Origin: an uncultured bacterium
GTDB taxonomy: Bacteria; Chloroflexota; Anaerolineae; JACIWP01
Assembly: GCA_903872005.1 (NCBI GenBank)
Contig: CAIQJD010000707.1
Location: forward strand, 1-15,654
Length of the DNA stretch: 15,654 nt
Direction of reading: 5' to 3'
Under the pieces are notes generated by a model that had not been told where the DNA came from, searched no databases, and saw only the letters and a program-made list of their open reading frames with translations. The translations under genes and the position numbers were made by a program. Below are positions 7,588 through 14,606 of the stretch, piece after piece; the stretch's first letter is position 1, and each line of letters begins with the position of its first letter.

Positions 7588-8703
7588 ATGTCCGCCATCA
7601 AGAACCTGCGCGCCGGCTTGATCTACCGCAACCCCATCCCCCACGTGCACAGCGTCCATGCCTATCATCCCTCCGTCGCGCGTATGAGCAACGGCGATCT
7701 GTTGGCGTCCTTCATCCTCGGCGAAGCGTTCGAGGCGCCCAATTGCCGCACCTACCTCTCGCGCTCAACCGACAACGGGGAAACCTGGCAGCTCCAAGGC
7801 CCCATCTATCCCGGCACGGCCGACCGGCTCACCTCGGATGCCTGCCGGCTCGTCGCGCTTCCCGATGGCGAAGCCGTCGCCTTCATGATTCGCGCCGACC
7901 GCACCGAACATCCCCACGAGGGATTGACCAGCCACGTCACCCTCGGCTTCGTGCCGACCGAATTGATGATCCTGCGCTCCACGGACTTCGGCCACACCTG
8001 GGAAGGGCCGGCCGCGTTCACCCCGCCCCTGGTCGGCCCCTCTTTCGAGATGTGCAGCCCCATCACCCCGCTGCGCGATGGGCGCTGGCTCCTGCCCACC
8101 TCCACCTGGCGCGGCTGGGAGGGCGATTGCCCCAACGGCATGCGAATGGTCGCCTTCGTCTCGTATGACCGTGCCCACACCTGGCCGGCCTACGTGGACG
8201 TGATGGTAGACCCGCAACAGCATATCATCTACTGGGAGTCCAAGATCGTGACCCTGGCCGACGGCCGGCTCTTGGCGGTCGCCTGGGCCTACGACGAGGC
8301 GGCGGCCAAAGACCTGCCCAACCAGTACGCTCTGAGCAACGACGGCGGGCGCACCTGGTCTGCGCCGCGCTCCACCGGCCTGACGGGGCAGACCATGACC
8401 CAATATGCCCTGCCGGATGGGCGCATCCTCTGCGTGTACCGGCGCATGGATCGCGCCGGCCTGTGGGCCAACCTGGCCCATCTGGAAGGCGACGCCTGGG
8501 TCAATGACGCCAGCGAGCCGCTGTGGGGCGCAGACGCCGGCGGCCTGACCCGCACCGAAGCCAACATGGCCCAGAACTTCAACGTCCTGCGCTTCGGAGC
8601 GCCGTGCATCACGGCGCTCCCCGATGGGACGCACTTCGTCGCCTTCTGGTGCTACGAAGATTGCATCAGCGTGATCCGCTGGTTCAAGCTGCAAGTCCAG
8701 TAG
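7588..8703 (+). CDS. Sialidase-like Asp-box beta-propeller protein (rightward copy)
   Basis: A 371-residue protein of the sialidase/BNR superfamily. Four Asp boxes are evenly placed: STDNGETW (60-67), STDFGHTW (131-138), SYDRAHTW (192-199) and SNDGGRTW (250-257). Blade motifs include HPSVARMSNGDLLASF (27-42), KIVTLADGRLLAVAW (219-233) and ITALPDGTHFVAFW (341-354). The N-terminal strand has HPSVARM where true sialidases have the arginine-bearing (F/Y)RIP, so the canonical catalytic arginine seems absent. There is no signal peptide. It is the first gene after the consensus promoter, with GAGGAGG 6 to 7 bases before the ATG, so it should be well expressed. It is not a close copy of the leftward Asp-box protein; the two share only the fold pattern. 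The UroD-family gene begins one base after its stop codon. A sugar-directed enzyme is likely, the reaction is unknown. Confidence 0.86.
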   Translation: MSAIKNLRAGLIYRNPIPHVHSVHAYHPSVARMSNGDLLASFILGEAFEAPNCRTYLSRSTDNGETWQLQGPIYPGTADRLTSDACRLVALPDGEAVAFMIRADRTEHPHEGLTSHVTLGFVPTELMILRSTDFGHTWEGPAAFTPPLVGPSFEMCSPITPLRDGRWLLPTSTWRGWEGDCPNGMRMVAFVSYDRAHTWPAYVDVMVDPQQHIIYWESKIVTLADGRLLAVAWAYDEAAAKDLPNQYALSNDGGRTWSAPRSTGLTGQTMTQYALPDGRILCVYRRMDRAGLWANLAHLEGDAWVNDASEPLWGADAGGLTRTEANMAQNFNVLRFGAPCITALPDGTHFVAFWCYEDCISVIRWFKLQVQ

Positions 8704-8704
8704 C

Positions 8705-9850
8705 ATGAACAGCAAAGAGCGCGTGCAGGCGGCGCTGGAATTTCGCCAACCCGACCACACCCCGTGCGGCTTCTATGCCATTGACTATGACACGGTGGAG
8801 CGGCTGATCGGCCACGAGACCTATGTGCGGGCCAAAGCGCGCACGCGGGTGGCTCTGTGGGAAGGCCGGCGCGACGAAGTGGCCCAATCGTACATCGAAG
8901 ACAGCATCGCGCTCTATCGCAAGCTGGATGGCGTCCTGGACATTATCAACCTGATGAGCGAGCTGTATCCGGTCTTGCCGGCGCGCGGCTGGCTCCACGA
9001 AGACCCGCCGCGCCGGGTGGACGCCACGACCTGGGTAGACTCACAAGGGCGCGTCTACAAATACTCGGAGATGACCGCCGACATCACGATGGTCGAAGAC
9101 CCGCAGAAGTACACGCGGCAGTTCTCGCCGGCCGATTTTCCGACGGAGATCGCGCCGGCGTCCGACGACGAGAGCATCTATGAGGCGGTGGACGCCATCG
9201 TTGCCGAGTTCGGGGCGCGCAAGTACATCATCGGGCCGTTCCCGTATGCGACGGAGCTGGTCCTGCTGGGCGGCTTCGAGCGCGGGCTGATGGAGATGGC
9301 CGCGGAGCCGGAACTGGTAGAACGGGCCGTCGCATCGGAGATGGCGCGGGCGCGCGCCCGCCAGGCCGGCTGGCGCAATCGCGGCTACGACGGCCTGCTC
9401 TGCGGCGAGGATTTCGCGTACAACAGCGGCCCGTTCATGTCCATGCCTATGTTCCGACGCTTCTGTTTCCCGCCATTGGCCGCCAATGCCGGCTTCGCGC
9501 ATCAGCACGGCATGAAGTTCTTCCATCATGCCTGCGGCAATAACTGGAAGCTACTGGACAGCTTCATGGAAGCCGGCGTAGACTGCTACCAGTCGGTGCA
9601 GGCCACCGCCGGCATGGACCTGGCCCGGGTCAAGGCGCACTGTCACGGGCGCATGACCGTCTGGGGCGGCGTGCGCCTGGAATATCTGATGTCGGGCACG
9701 CCCGACGAAGTCCGCCAGAACGTGCGCGAAGAATTGGAGATCGGCGCGCCGGCCGGCGGCTATATCTTCGGCACGAGCCATTCCATCGCCGTTGGCAGCC
9801 GATACGACAACGTCATGGCGATGTTCGACGAGTTTGCCAAACGCCGCTGA
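8705..9850 (+). CDS. Uroporphyrinogen decarboxylase-family (MtaA/CmuA-like) protein
   Basis: A 381-residue member of the URO-D superfamily, opening with the typical MNSKERVQAALEFRQPDHTP. It is unlikely to be the haem enzyme HemE: it has HHAC at 274-277, matching the His-x-Cys zinc site of the corrinoid methyltransferases MtaA and CmuA, and it sits in a catabolic operon. In those enzymes a third ligand is a cysteine in a GGYILxPGCG-type motif; here the aligned segment reads GGYIFGTSHSIA (351-362), placing His359 where that cysteine would be (alignment by eye). A zinc site of two His and one Cys is possible. Methyl transfer to a corrinoid or thiol is one possibility, but no corrinoid protein is nearby. 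The start is one base after the previous stop codon with a weak ribosome-binding site, so translation is probably coupled. Family secure, reaction unknown. Confidence 0.88.
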   Translation: MNSKERVQAALEFRQPDHTPCGFYAIDYDTVERLIGHETYVRAKARTRVALWEGRRDEVAQSYIEDSIALYRKLDGVLDIINLMSELYPVLPARGWLHEDPPRRVDATTWVDSQGRVYKYSEMTADITMVEDPQKYTRQFSPADFPTEIAPASDDESIYEAVDAIVAEFGARKYIIGPFPYATELVLLGGFERGLMEMAAEPELVERAVASEMARARARQAGWRNRGYDGLLCGEDFAYNSGPFMSMPMFRRFCFPPLAANAGFAHQHGMKFFHHACGNNWKLLDSFMEAGVDCYQSVQATAGMDLARVKAHCHGRMTVWGGVRLEYLMSGTPDEVRQNVREELEIGAPAGGYIFGTSHSIAVGSRYDNVMAMFDEFAKRR

Positions 9851-9869
9851 ACGAGGGGTGATCAGGGAC

Positions 9870-10616
9870 GTGATTGACGCTCCCCAAACGCCACTACAGC
9901 GCACCAGTTTGCGCGACCAGTTGAGCCAGCGCCTGGAACAGATGATCCTGCGCCATGACATCGCGGCCGGCGAACGGCTCCCTTCGGAGCGCGACCTGGT
10001 CGAGCAGTGGGGCGTCAGCCGCGCCGTGGTGCGCGACGCCATCCGCACCCTGGAATCGAAAGGGCTGGTGGAAGTGCGCCAGGGCGTCGGGGCCGTCGTG
10101 CAGGGCGACGTGCGCGATGCCTTTGCCCGCGCGTTGGAACTGCTCATCGAGCGCGGCAACTACCGCCTCTCCGAGTTGATGCATCTCCGCGCCGCCCTGG
10201 AACAGGAGGCCGCCCGGCTGGCGGCGCAACGCGCGACCGAAGAAGACTTGCAGCGCATGGACGCCGCGCTGACAGAGTTCGAGGCAGCCGCCAAAGCCAG
10301 CGATATGCAACATATCATCGAGGCCGACCGGGCCTTCCATCTGTGCCTCATCGCTGCTACCCATAACGAGCCGCTCATGGACCTCATCGCGCCCATCGTG
10401 CGTAGCTTCATGGCGCGCACCATCATCTCGACGACGCGATCACCGGAGACCCGATTGCAGAATGTGAGCGAACATCGCCGCATCTGGGACGGCGTGCGGG
10501 CGCGTGACCCGGAAGAAGCGGCGCGTTGGATGCGTATGACGCTGGATCGCTCGCAGATTCATCAGAGCGACGCCGGCGACATGTTCTCTGATATAAGCAT
10601 GGAACAGGAGAAGTGA
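9870..10616 (+). CDS. GntR-family regulator, FadR/FCD subfamily
   Basis: A 248-residue regulator if it starts at the GTG at 9870. That start is preferred because GAGGGGTGAT lies just upstream and close to the ideal Shine-Dalgarno sequence; the longest frame would overlap the UroD-family gene by about 60 bases. Residues 12-76 form the GntR winged helix: RLPSERDLVEQWGVSRAVVR, then DAIRTLESKGLVEVRQGVGA. The rest is a helical FCD sensor domain: ADRAFHLCLIAATHN supplies Asp153 and His157, and SEHRRIWDG supplies His202. The last usual histidine appears replaced by Asp226 in RMTLDRSQIH, so metal binding may be altered. Such regulators commonly sense small acids, including sugar acids. It lies inside the operon between the UroD-family and aldolase genes and probably controls it by feedback. 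GTG at 9858 is the alternative start. Confidence 0.9.
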   Translation: MIDAPQTPLQRTSLRDQLSQRLEQMILRHDIAAGERLPSERDLVEQWGVSRAVVRDAIRTLESKGLVEVRQGVGAVVQGDVRDAFARALELLIERGNYRLSELMHLRAALEQEAARLAAQRATEEDLQRMDAALTEFEAAAKASDMQHIIEADRAFHLCLIAATHNEPLMDLIAPIVRSFMARTIISTTRSPETRLQNVSEHRRIWDGVRARDPEEAARWMRMTLDRSQIHQSDAGDMFSDISMEQEK

Positions 10617-10620
10617 CTTC

Positions 10621-11508
10621 ATGAAACTGCGTGGCATCGTTCCCCCGATTGTGACCCCTTTGCATGAGGACGAAACCGTCCACGAAACGCACCTGCGCCG
10701 CATCACCGATCACCTGATCAAGGGCGGCGTGCACGCCATCTTCGTCAACGGCTCCATGGGCGCGTTCAACTTCTTGGCCGACGAGGAGCAGTATCGCGCC
10801 ATTGGCATCGTCGCCAACCAGGTAGCCGGCCGCGTGCCGGTCATGGCCGGCGTCTCGGACACCTGCACCAAGCTGGTGATCGAGAAGGCCAACAAGGCCG
10901 AAGCCCTGGGCGCGGATTGCCTCTCCATCCTGCCGCCCTACTACGGCAAGTTCAGCCGGCCGCAACTGGTGCGCTTCTACAAAGAGATCGCGCACAACGT
11001 TGGCCTGCCCTTCCTGACCTACAACAACCCCTGGACGACCCTGTCGAACATTGACGCCGGCGTCATGCTCGACCTGGCCGACGAGCCGAAGATCATCGGC
11101 ATCAAGGATAGCTGCAACAACGCCATCCAGCTTCAGGACATGCAGCGCAAGCTGGGCGGCCGGCCCGATTTCTGCATCCTGGCCGGCACGACGCACCTGA
11201 CCAGCTACGCCCTCTTCCTGGGCCTGGATGGCATCATCGAGGGGCTGCACAACTTGAAGCCGGAATGGGCCGTGGAGACGTGGAACGCCGCCCAGGCCGG
11301 CGATTGGGCCGGCGTCCAGAAGGGCCAGTTGAAGCTGGAATCGCTGATCCCCTTCGCCATGTATGGCGAAGTCTGGGGCGCGTGCGAGCTGGCGCTGCGC
11401 GAGCTGGGCCTGTGCGACAAGATCACCGCCCATCCCGCCATCCCCATGAGCGATCCGGCCGAGATCGCCAAAGTGAAGCAGTTGGTACGCGACGTATTGT
11501 TGGCGTAA
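10621..11508 (+). CDS. DapA/NanA-superfamily class I aldolase (not lysine-pathway DapA)
   Basis: A 295-residue protein of full length for the dihydrodipicolinate synthase/N-acetylneuraminate lyase family, a Schiff-base TIM-barrel that joins or splits pyruvate and an aldehyde. Lys162 in GIKDS is the Schiff-base lysine and Tyr134 in TYNNP the catalytic tyrosine. The usual G(T/S)TGE loop reads GSMGA (44-48), so the proton-relay threonine is Met46 and the glutamate is Ala48. The arginine that binds aspartate semialdehyde in DapA, five residues after the tyrosine, is Thr139 here. Lysine biosynthesis is thus unlikely; a sugar-acid or sialic-acid-type aldolase or dehydratase is more plausible. AGGAGAAGTG, within the end of the GntR gene, is the ribosome-binding site; the gap is four bases. 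Context links it to catabolism of an imported compound, but the substrate cannot be read. Confidence 0.9.
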   Translation: MKLRGIVPPIVTPLHEDETVHETHLRRITDHLIKGGVHAIFVNGSMGAFNFLADEEQYRAIGIVANQVAGRVPVMAGVSDTCTKLVIEKANKAEALGADCLSILPPYYGKFSRPQLVRFYKEIAHNVGLPFLTYNNPWTTLSNIDAGVMLDLADEPKIIGIKDSCNNAIQLQDMQRKLGGRPDFCILAGTTHLTSYALFLGLDGIIEGLHNLKPEWAVETWNAAQAGDWAGVQKGQLKLESLIPFAMYGEVWGACELALRELGLCDKITAHPAIPMSDPAEIAKVKQLVRDVLLA

Positions 11509-11796
11509 AGACCTCACCGGTTTTGGAGACCTGTGAGGTCGGCCCCGACCTATGAGGTTTGGGAAAGAGAAGGGAGGTGATGGGCCGCCGGCCGACCGGT
11601 CGCGCGCACTCGGAGGCAAACCGGGATGTGGCATCGGGCCTTGTGCCCGTCCTCATGTCTCGGACGCCCACAAGGGGCGTTGCTACGGCGCTCTGGGCAT
11701 GGCAAGCCCGGGTTGAGCCTTTCTCCGCCGGCTCCGAGTCAGTCCGCCTGCAGACGTGAGTGTCGTTATTCACGCCCGAAGAGGAGGAGTTTCACG
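11509..11796 (+). other. 288-base gap with palindromic repeat and possible structured leader
   Basis: This is the longest gap inside the rightward group. Its first part holds the palindrome at 11510-11540. Between 11608 and 11739 an 8-bp pairing (ACTCGGAG with CTCCGAGT) could enclose three hairpins: CGGGC/GCCCG (11635-11649), ACGCCC/GGGCGT (11664-11680) and CTGGGC/GCCCGG (11693-11711, one G-T pair). No promoter close to consensus was found, so the solute-binding gene may depend on read-through. Short open frames here lack ribosome-binding sites and are not called. Pairings are seen; a functional RNA is only possible, since GC-rich DNA often allows such stems. Confidence 0.4.
11510..11540. repeat. 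Imperfect palindromic repeat after the aldolase gene
   Basis: GACCTCACCGG (11510-11520) pairs with CCTGTGAGGTC (11530-11540) with one mismatch and a 9-base loop, two bases after the aldolase stop codon. A second hairpin, AGGTCGG (11536-11542) with CCGACCT (11545-11551), overlaps its right arm, so the two exclude each other. The layout ACCTC, GGTT, GA, ACCTG, GAGGT resembles the palindrome at 13547-13580, suggesting one dispersed family. It may also end or attenuate transcription, although no T-run follows. Confidence 0.55.
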
Positions 11797-13536
11797 ATGA
11801 AACGTTTCCAGGTATTCGCGCTGTTCATCATTGTGGCGTTGCTCTTCACCGCCTGCGCCCCGGCGACGCCGCAAATCGTCGAAAAGATCGTCGAGAAGAC
11901 GGTCGTCGTCGAAAAAGAGAAGATCGTCGAGAAGACGGTCGTCGTCGAGCAGACAAAGATCGTCGAAAAAGCGGTCGAGAAGGTCGTCACCCCGACCTCG
12001 CCGCCGCCTCCGCCGACCCTGGCCGTCAAAGCCGGCGGCACGCTCAACCTGTGGATGGAATTGGCCCCGCCCCATCTCTACCCGCCCACGGCCACCGATC
12101 GCTCCAGCTCCATGATTTTCGAGCTGGTCTTCGACAAACTGTTGGTCTACGACGACAATCAGGCGATTCAGCCGGAACTGGCTGAGAAGTATGAAGTCTC
12201 CAAAGACGGCCTCATCTACACCGTCACGCTGAAGAAGAACCTGAAGTGGCACAACGGCCAGCCGATCACGGCCAAAGATGTCAAGTTCACCTTCGAGCAG
12301 TTGTGCGGCAAAGGCTCGGTCTGGTTCACGAGCTACAAGAAGGTGAAGGGCGCCCAGGACTTCAACGACGGCAAGGCCAAAGAAGTCGCCGGCATCAAGC
12401 AGGTGGACGATTACACCGTCAGCTTCGAGCTGACCGAAATTGACGGCGGCTTCATCAACAGCCTGGTCTTCTGGGTCATCCCGGAGAGCGTCTTCAAGGG
12501 CATGGACCCGGAGACGGCGGTACGCACCGCCTGGAAGCCGGTCGGCAGCGGCCCCTTCAAGTTCGTGCAGTACAAGGAAGACCAGTTCTTCGAGTTCGAC
12601 GCCAACGCCGACTACTTCAAGGGCAAGCCCTCTATCGCCAAGGTCTTCATGAAGATCGCCAAGGTGGACGCCGCGCTGGCGATGTTCGAGAAGGGCGAAG
12701 TGGACTACATCACCGACCTGCCGGCCACCGAGTATGACCGCATCAAGAAGCTGGCCAACACCAAGATCCTCGAAATGCCCAATACGACCTGGCCGTGGCT
12801 GCTGGGCATCAACGTCACCAAGGGGCAGTTGGCCGACAAGCGCGTGCGCCAGGCCATGATGTACGCCATGGATCGCGACGCCTATATCAAGTCGGTCATG
12901 GGCGGCCACGCTACGATCTTGAATCAGCCGTTCCCGATGCCGGCCTGGGCTGCGCCGGCCGACAAGGACATCAACCCCTACAAGTACGATCCTGAGAAGG
13001 CCAAGGCCCTGCTCAAGGAAGCCAACTACGACGCTAAGGTCGTGCCGACCATCCTGTACTATCCCGGCAACAAGCTGCGCGACCAGTATGCGGTCATCGC
13101 TCAGCAGTATTGGGCCGCGGTTGGCATGAAGGTGGACGTCATCGCCATGGACGTCGCCCGCGCGGTGGAACGGCTGCAGAAGGGCGAGTTTGACATCCTG
13201 CTGAGCGGCGGCGGCGCTACGCCCGACCCCGGCAAGCAGAGCATGTACTTCACCTGCGACAGCACCTTCCCCAAGGGCGGCGCCAACTACTACTTCTATT
13301 GCAACAAGGAAGTGGACGCGCTCTTCAAGAAGGGCCAGTCCTCGACCAATCCGGAAGAACGCGCCACGACGTTCAAGGCTATCGCCAAGATCCTGAACGA
13401 CGAGCTGCCGTGGCTCTTCCTGATCAACCCGAACTATCTGTCGGCGGTCAATACCCGCATCAACGACATGCACTTCAACCCCAACATCGGCGCCGAGCGC
13501 TTCCTCGACATCGAGAAGTGGAAACTGGCGCAGTAG
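11797..13536 (+). CDS. Family-5 ABC solute-binding lipoprotein with repeat linker
   Basis: A 579-residue SBP_bac_5 family lipoprotein. The start is the ATG at 11797: GAGGAGGAG lies 7 bases upstream and a lipoprotein signal follows at once (MKRF, hydrophobic core, lipobox FTAC with Cys20). The longer frame would add 57 residues of non-membrane sequence. Residues 27-64 are a charged linker with a 12-residue repeat, IVEKTVVVEKEK then IVEKTVVVEQTK then a partial IVEKAVEKVV, followed by a proline run at 69-73; it could form a coiled or extended stalk lifting the binding domain off the membrane. The binding domain starts at AGGTLNLW and shows IQPELAEKYEV, LKWHNGQPITAKDVKFTFEQ and PVGSGPFKFVQY. The cognate permeases follow directly after a strong hairpin. 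It differs clearly from the leftward binding protein, so the ligands may differ. Family secure, ligand unknown. Confidence 0.94.
   Translation: MKRFQVFALFIIVALLFTACAPATPQIVEKIVEKTVVVEKEKIVEKTVVVEQTKIVEKAVEKVVTPTSPPPPPTLAVKAGGTLNLWMELAPPHLYPPTATDRSSSMIFELVFDKLLVYDDNQAIQPELAEKYEVSKDGLIYTVTLKKNLKWHNGQPITAKDVKFTFEQLCGKGSVWFTSYKKVKGAQDFNDGKAKEVAGIKQVDDYTVSFELTEIDGGFINSLVFWVIPESVFKGMDPETAVRTAWKPVGSGPFKFVQYKEDQFFEFDANADYFKGKPSIAKVFMKIAKVDAALAMFEKGEVDYITDLPATEYDRIKKLANTKILEMPNTTWPWLLGINVTKGQLADKRVRQAMMYAMDRDAYIKSVMGGHATILNQPFPMPAWAAPADKDINPYKYDPEKAKALLKEANYDAKVVPTILYYPGNKLRDQYAVIAQQYWAAVGMKVDVIAMDVARAVERLQKGEFDILLSGGGATPDPGKQSMYFTCDSTFPKGGANYYFYCNKEVDALFKKGQSSTNPEERATTFKAIAKILNDELPWLFLINPNYLSAVNTRINDMHFNPNIGAERFLDIEKWKLAQ
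11887..11958 (+). repeat. Two tandem 36-base units encoding the lipoprotein linker
   Basis: Units at 11887-11922 and 11923-11958 share their first 26 bases exactly and differ mainly at the end; a shorter related stretch precedes and another follows. They encode the 12-residue IVEKTVVVE-type repeat. Such in-frame repeats can expand or contract by slippage, changing stalk length without a frameshift. Confidence 0.75.
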
Positions 13537-13546
13537 CACTCTGACC

Positions 13547-13580
13547 AACCTCCCGCAGGTTATGAAACCTGCGGGAGGTT
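13547..13580. repeat. Perfect 15-bp intercistronic hairpin between binding protein and permease
   Basis: AACCTCCCGCAGGTT (13547-13561) and AACCTGCGGGAGGTT (13566-13580) are exact reverse complements with a 4-base loop ATGA. The hairpin begins 11 bases after the solute-binding stop and ends 26 bases before the permease start. No T-run follows. Position and strength fit an mRNA-stabilising or partial-termination element that favours the binding protein over the permeases. Similarity to the palindrome near 11510 points to a dispersed repeat family. Confidence 0.8.
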
Positions 13581-13606
13581 CTCAGGCGTCCCTTCGGAGT
13601 AAAGGC

Positions 13607-14569
13607 ATGGGCAAATACGTTCTGCGTAGAATTCTGATCGCCATTCCGACCCTGTTGGGCGTGACCATGTTGATCTACCTCTTCATCAACCTGGCCCCTG
13701 GCGATCCCATTTCGGTGATGCTCAGCCCGGAGCAGATGGCTAACGCCGGCCCCAACTATCTGCAACAAGCGCGCGAGCGGCTGGGCCTGAATCAGCCGAT
13801 CCCGGTGCGCTACGTTATCTGGCTCAAGGAGATGCTGCGCGGTAACTGGGGCTACTCGATCCAGTTCCAGAAGCCGGTCTTGCAGCGCGTGACTCAGCGC
13901 CTGTCGCCTACCTTGCGCCTCAGCATCGCCTCGTTGCTTATTGCGCTGCTCCTGGGCATCCCCATCGGCATCTTATCCGCCGTCAAGCAATACTCAGTCC
14001 TGGACTATGTCATCACGGTATTTTCATTCGTTGGCGTTTCCATCCCCGTCTTCTTCCTGGGGCTGGCGCTGATCTACACGTTCTCGCTCAAGCTCAATTT
14101 GCTGCCGCCCGGCGGCATGGAGACGATTGGCAAGGATCCGACGCTGCGGGATACGCTGACACACCTGATCCTGCCGGCGACCATGTTGGCGGCCGCCTCG
14201 GTCGCCTCTTTCGCCCGCTACACCCGCGCCAGCATGTTGGACGTCATTCGCCAGGAGTATCTCCAGACGGCGCGGGCCAAAGGACTGCGCGAGATCGTGG
14301 TCTTCGTCAAACACGCCTTCCCGAATGCGATGATGCCGATTATTACCGTCATCGGCCTGCAGTTGCCCAGCCTGTTCGCCGGCGCGGTCATCACCGAGTA
14401 TGTCTTTTCCTGGCCCGGCATGGGCCGGCTGGCGATTGAAGCCATCAACTATCGCGACTACCCCTTATTGATGGGCATCACCACCATCTTCGCCGTGCTG
14501 GTGCTGATCAGCAATATTGTGACCGATGTGGCCTACGCGACCATAGACCCGCGTATCCGCTACGATTAG
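13607..14569 (+). CDS. ABC transporter permease, DppB/OppB type
   Basis: A 320-residue inner-membrane permease of the peptide/nickel (DppB) group with about six membrane segments, the first at residues 7-28 directly after MGKYVLRR. The start is the ATG at 13607 because CGGAG lies 7 bases upstream and the protein then opens with the family's usual MxxYxLRRxL; an upstream in-frame ATG at 13562 falls within the loop of the hairpin and is unlikely. The cytoplasmic EAA loop, EYLQTARAKGLREIVVFVKH plus the following NAMMP (about 217-244), is the ATPase docking site. The C terminus DPRIRYD is typical. It should pair with the DppC-like protein encoded 37 bases downstream and receive substrate from the preceding lipoprotein, and perhaps from the leftward one too. 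No ATPase gene is seen nearby. Confidence 0.95.
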   Translation: MGKYVLRRILIAIPTLLGVTMLIYLFINLAPGDPISVMLSPEQMANAGPNYLQQARERLGLNQPIPVRYVIWLKEMLRGNWGYSIQFQKPVLQRVTQRLSPTLRLSIASLLIALLLGIPIGILSAVKQYSVLDYVITVFSFVGVSIPVFFLGLALIYTFSLKLNLLPPGGMETIGKDPTLRDTLTHLILPATMLAAASVASFARYTRASMLDVIRQEYLQTARAKGLREIVVFVKHAFPNAMMPIITVIGLQLPSLFAGAVITEYVFSWPGMGRLAIEAINYRDYPLLMGITTIFAVLVLISNIVTDVAYATIDPRIRYD

Positions 14570-14606
14570 CGTAGTCTGTTCATTTGAAGCGAGGCGTCGA
14601 ACGGTT

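Noticed and set aside
8705..9850. Calling the UroD-family protein hemE
   Set aside because: The HxC zinc motif and catabolic setting fit the MtaA/CmuA side of the superfamily, and no other haem gene is near.
10621..11508. Calling the aldolase dapA or nanA
   Set aside because: DapA's substrate arginine and the glutamate of the G(T/S)TGE loop are missing, and nothing specific to sialic acid is seen, so a gene symbol would mislead.
11732..11756. Resemblance to the 3' end of a cobalamin riboswitch (GAGTCAG, four bases, then CCTGC)
   Set aside because: The core GCAACTGTA-type element and the 5' partner of the CCTGC strand are not found upstream, so the match is probably chance. It was tempting because the UroD-family gene hints at corrinoids. 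A scan with the Rfam cobalamin model would settle it.
11559..11759. Small open frame in the gap before the second solute-binding gene
   Set aside because: No convincing protein composition or family resemblance, and it ends in the stretch that may be a structured leader; not supported as a gene.
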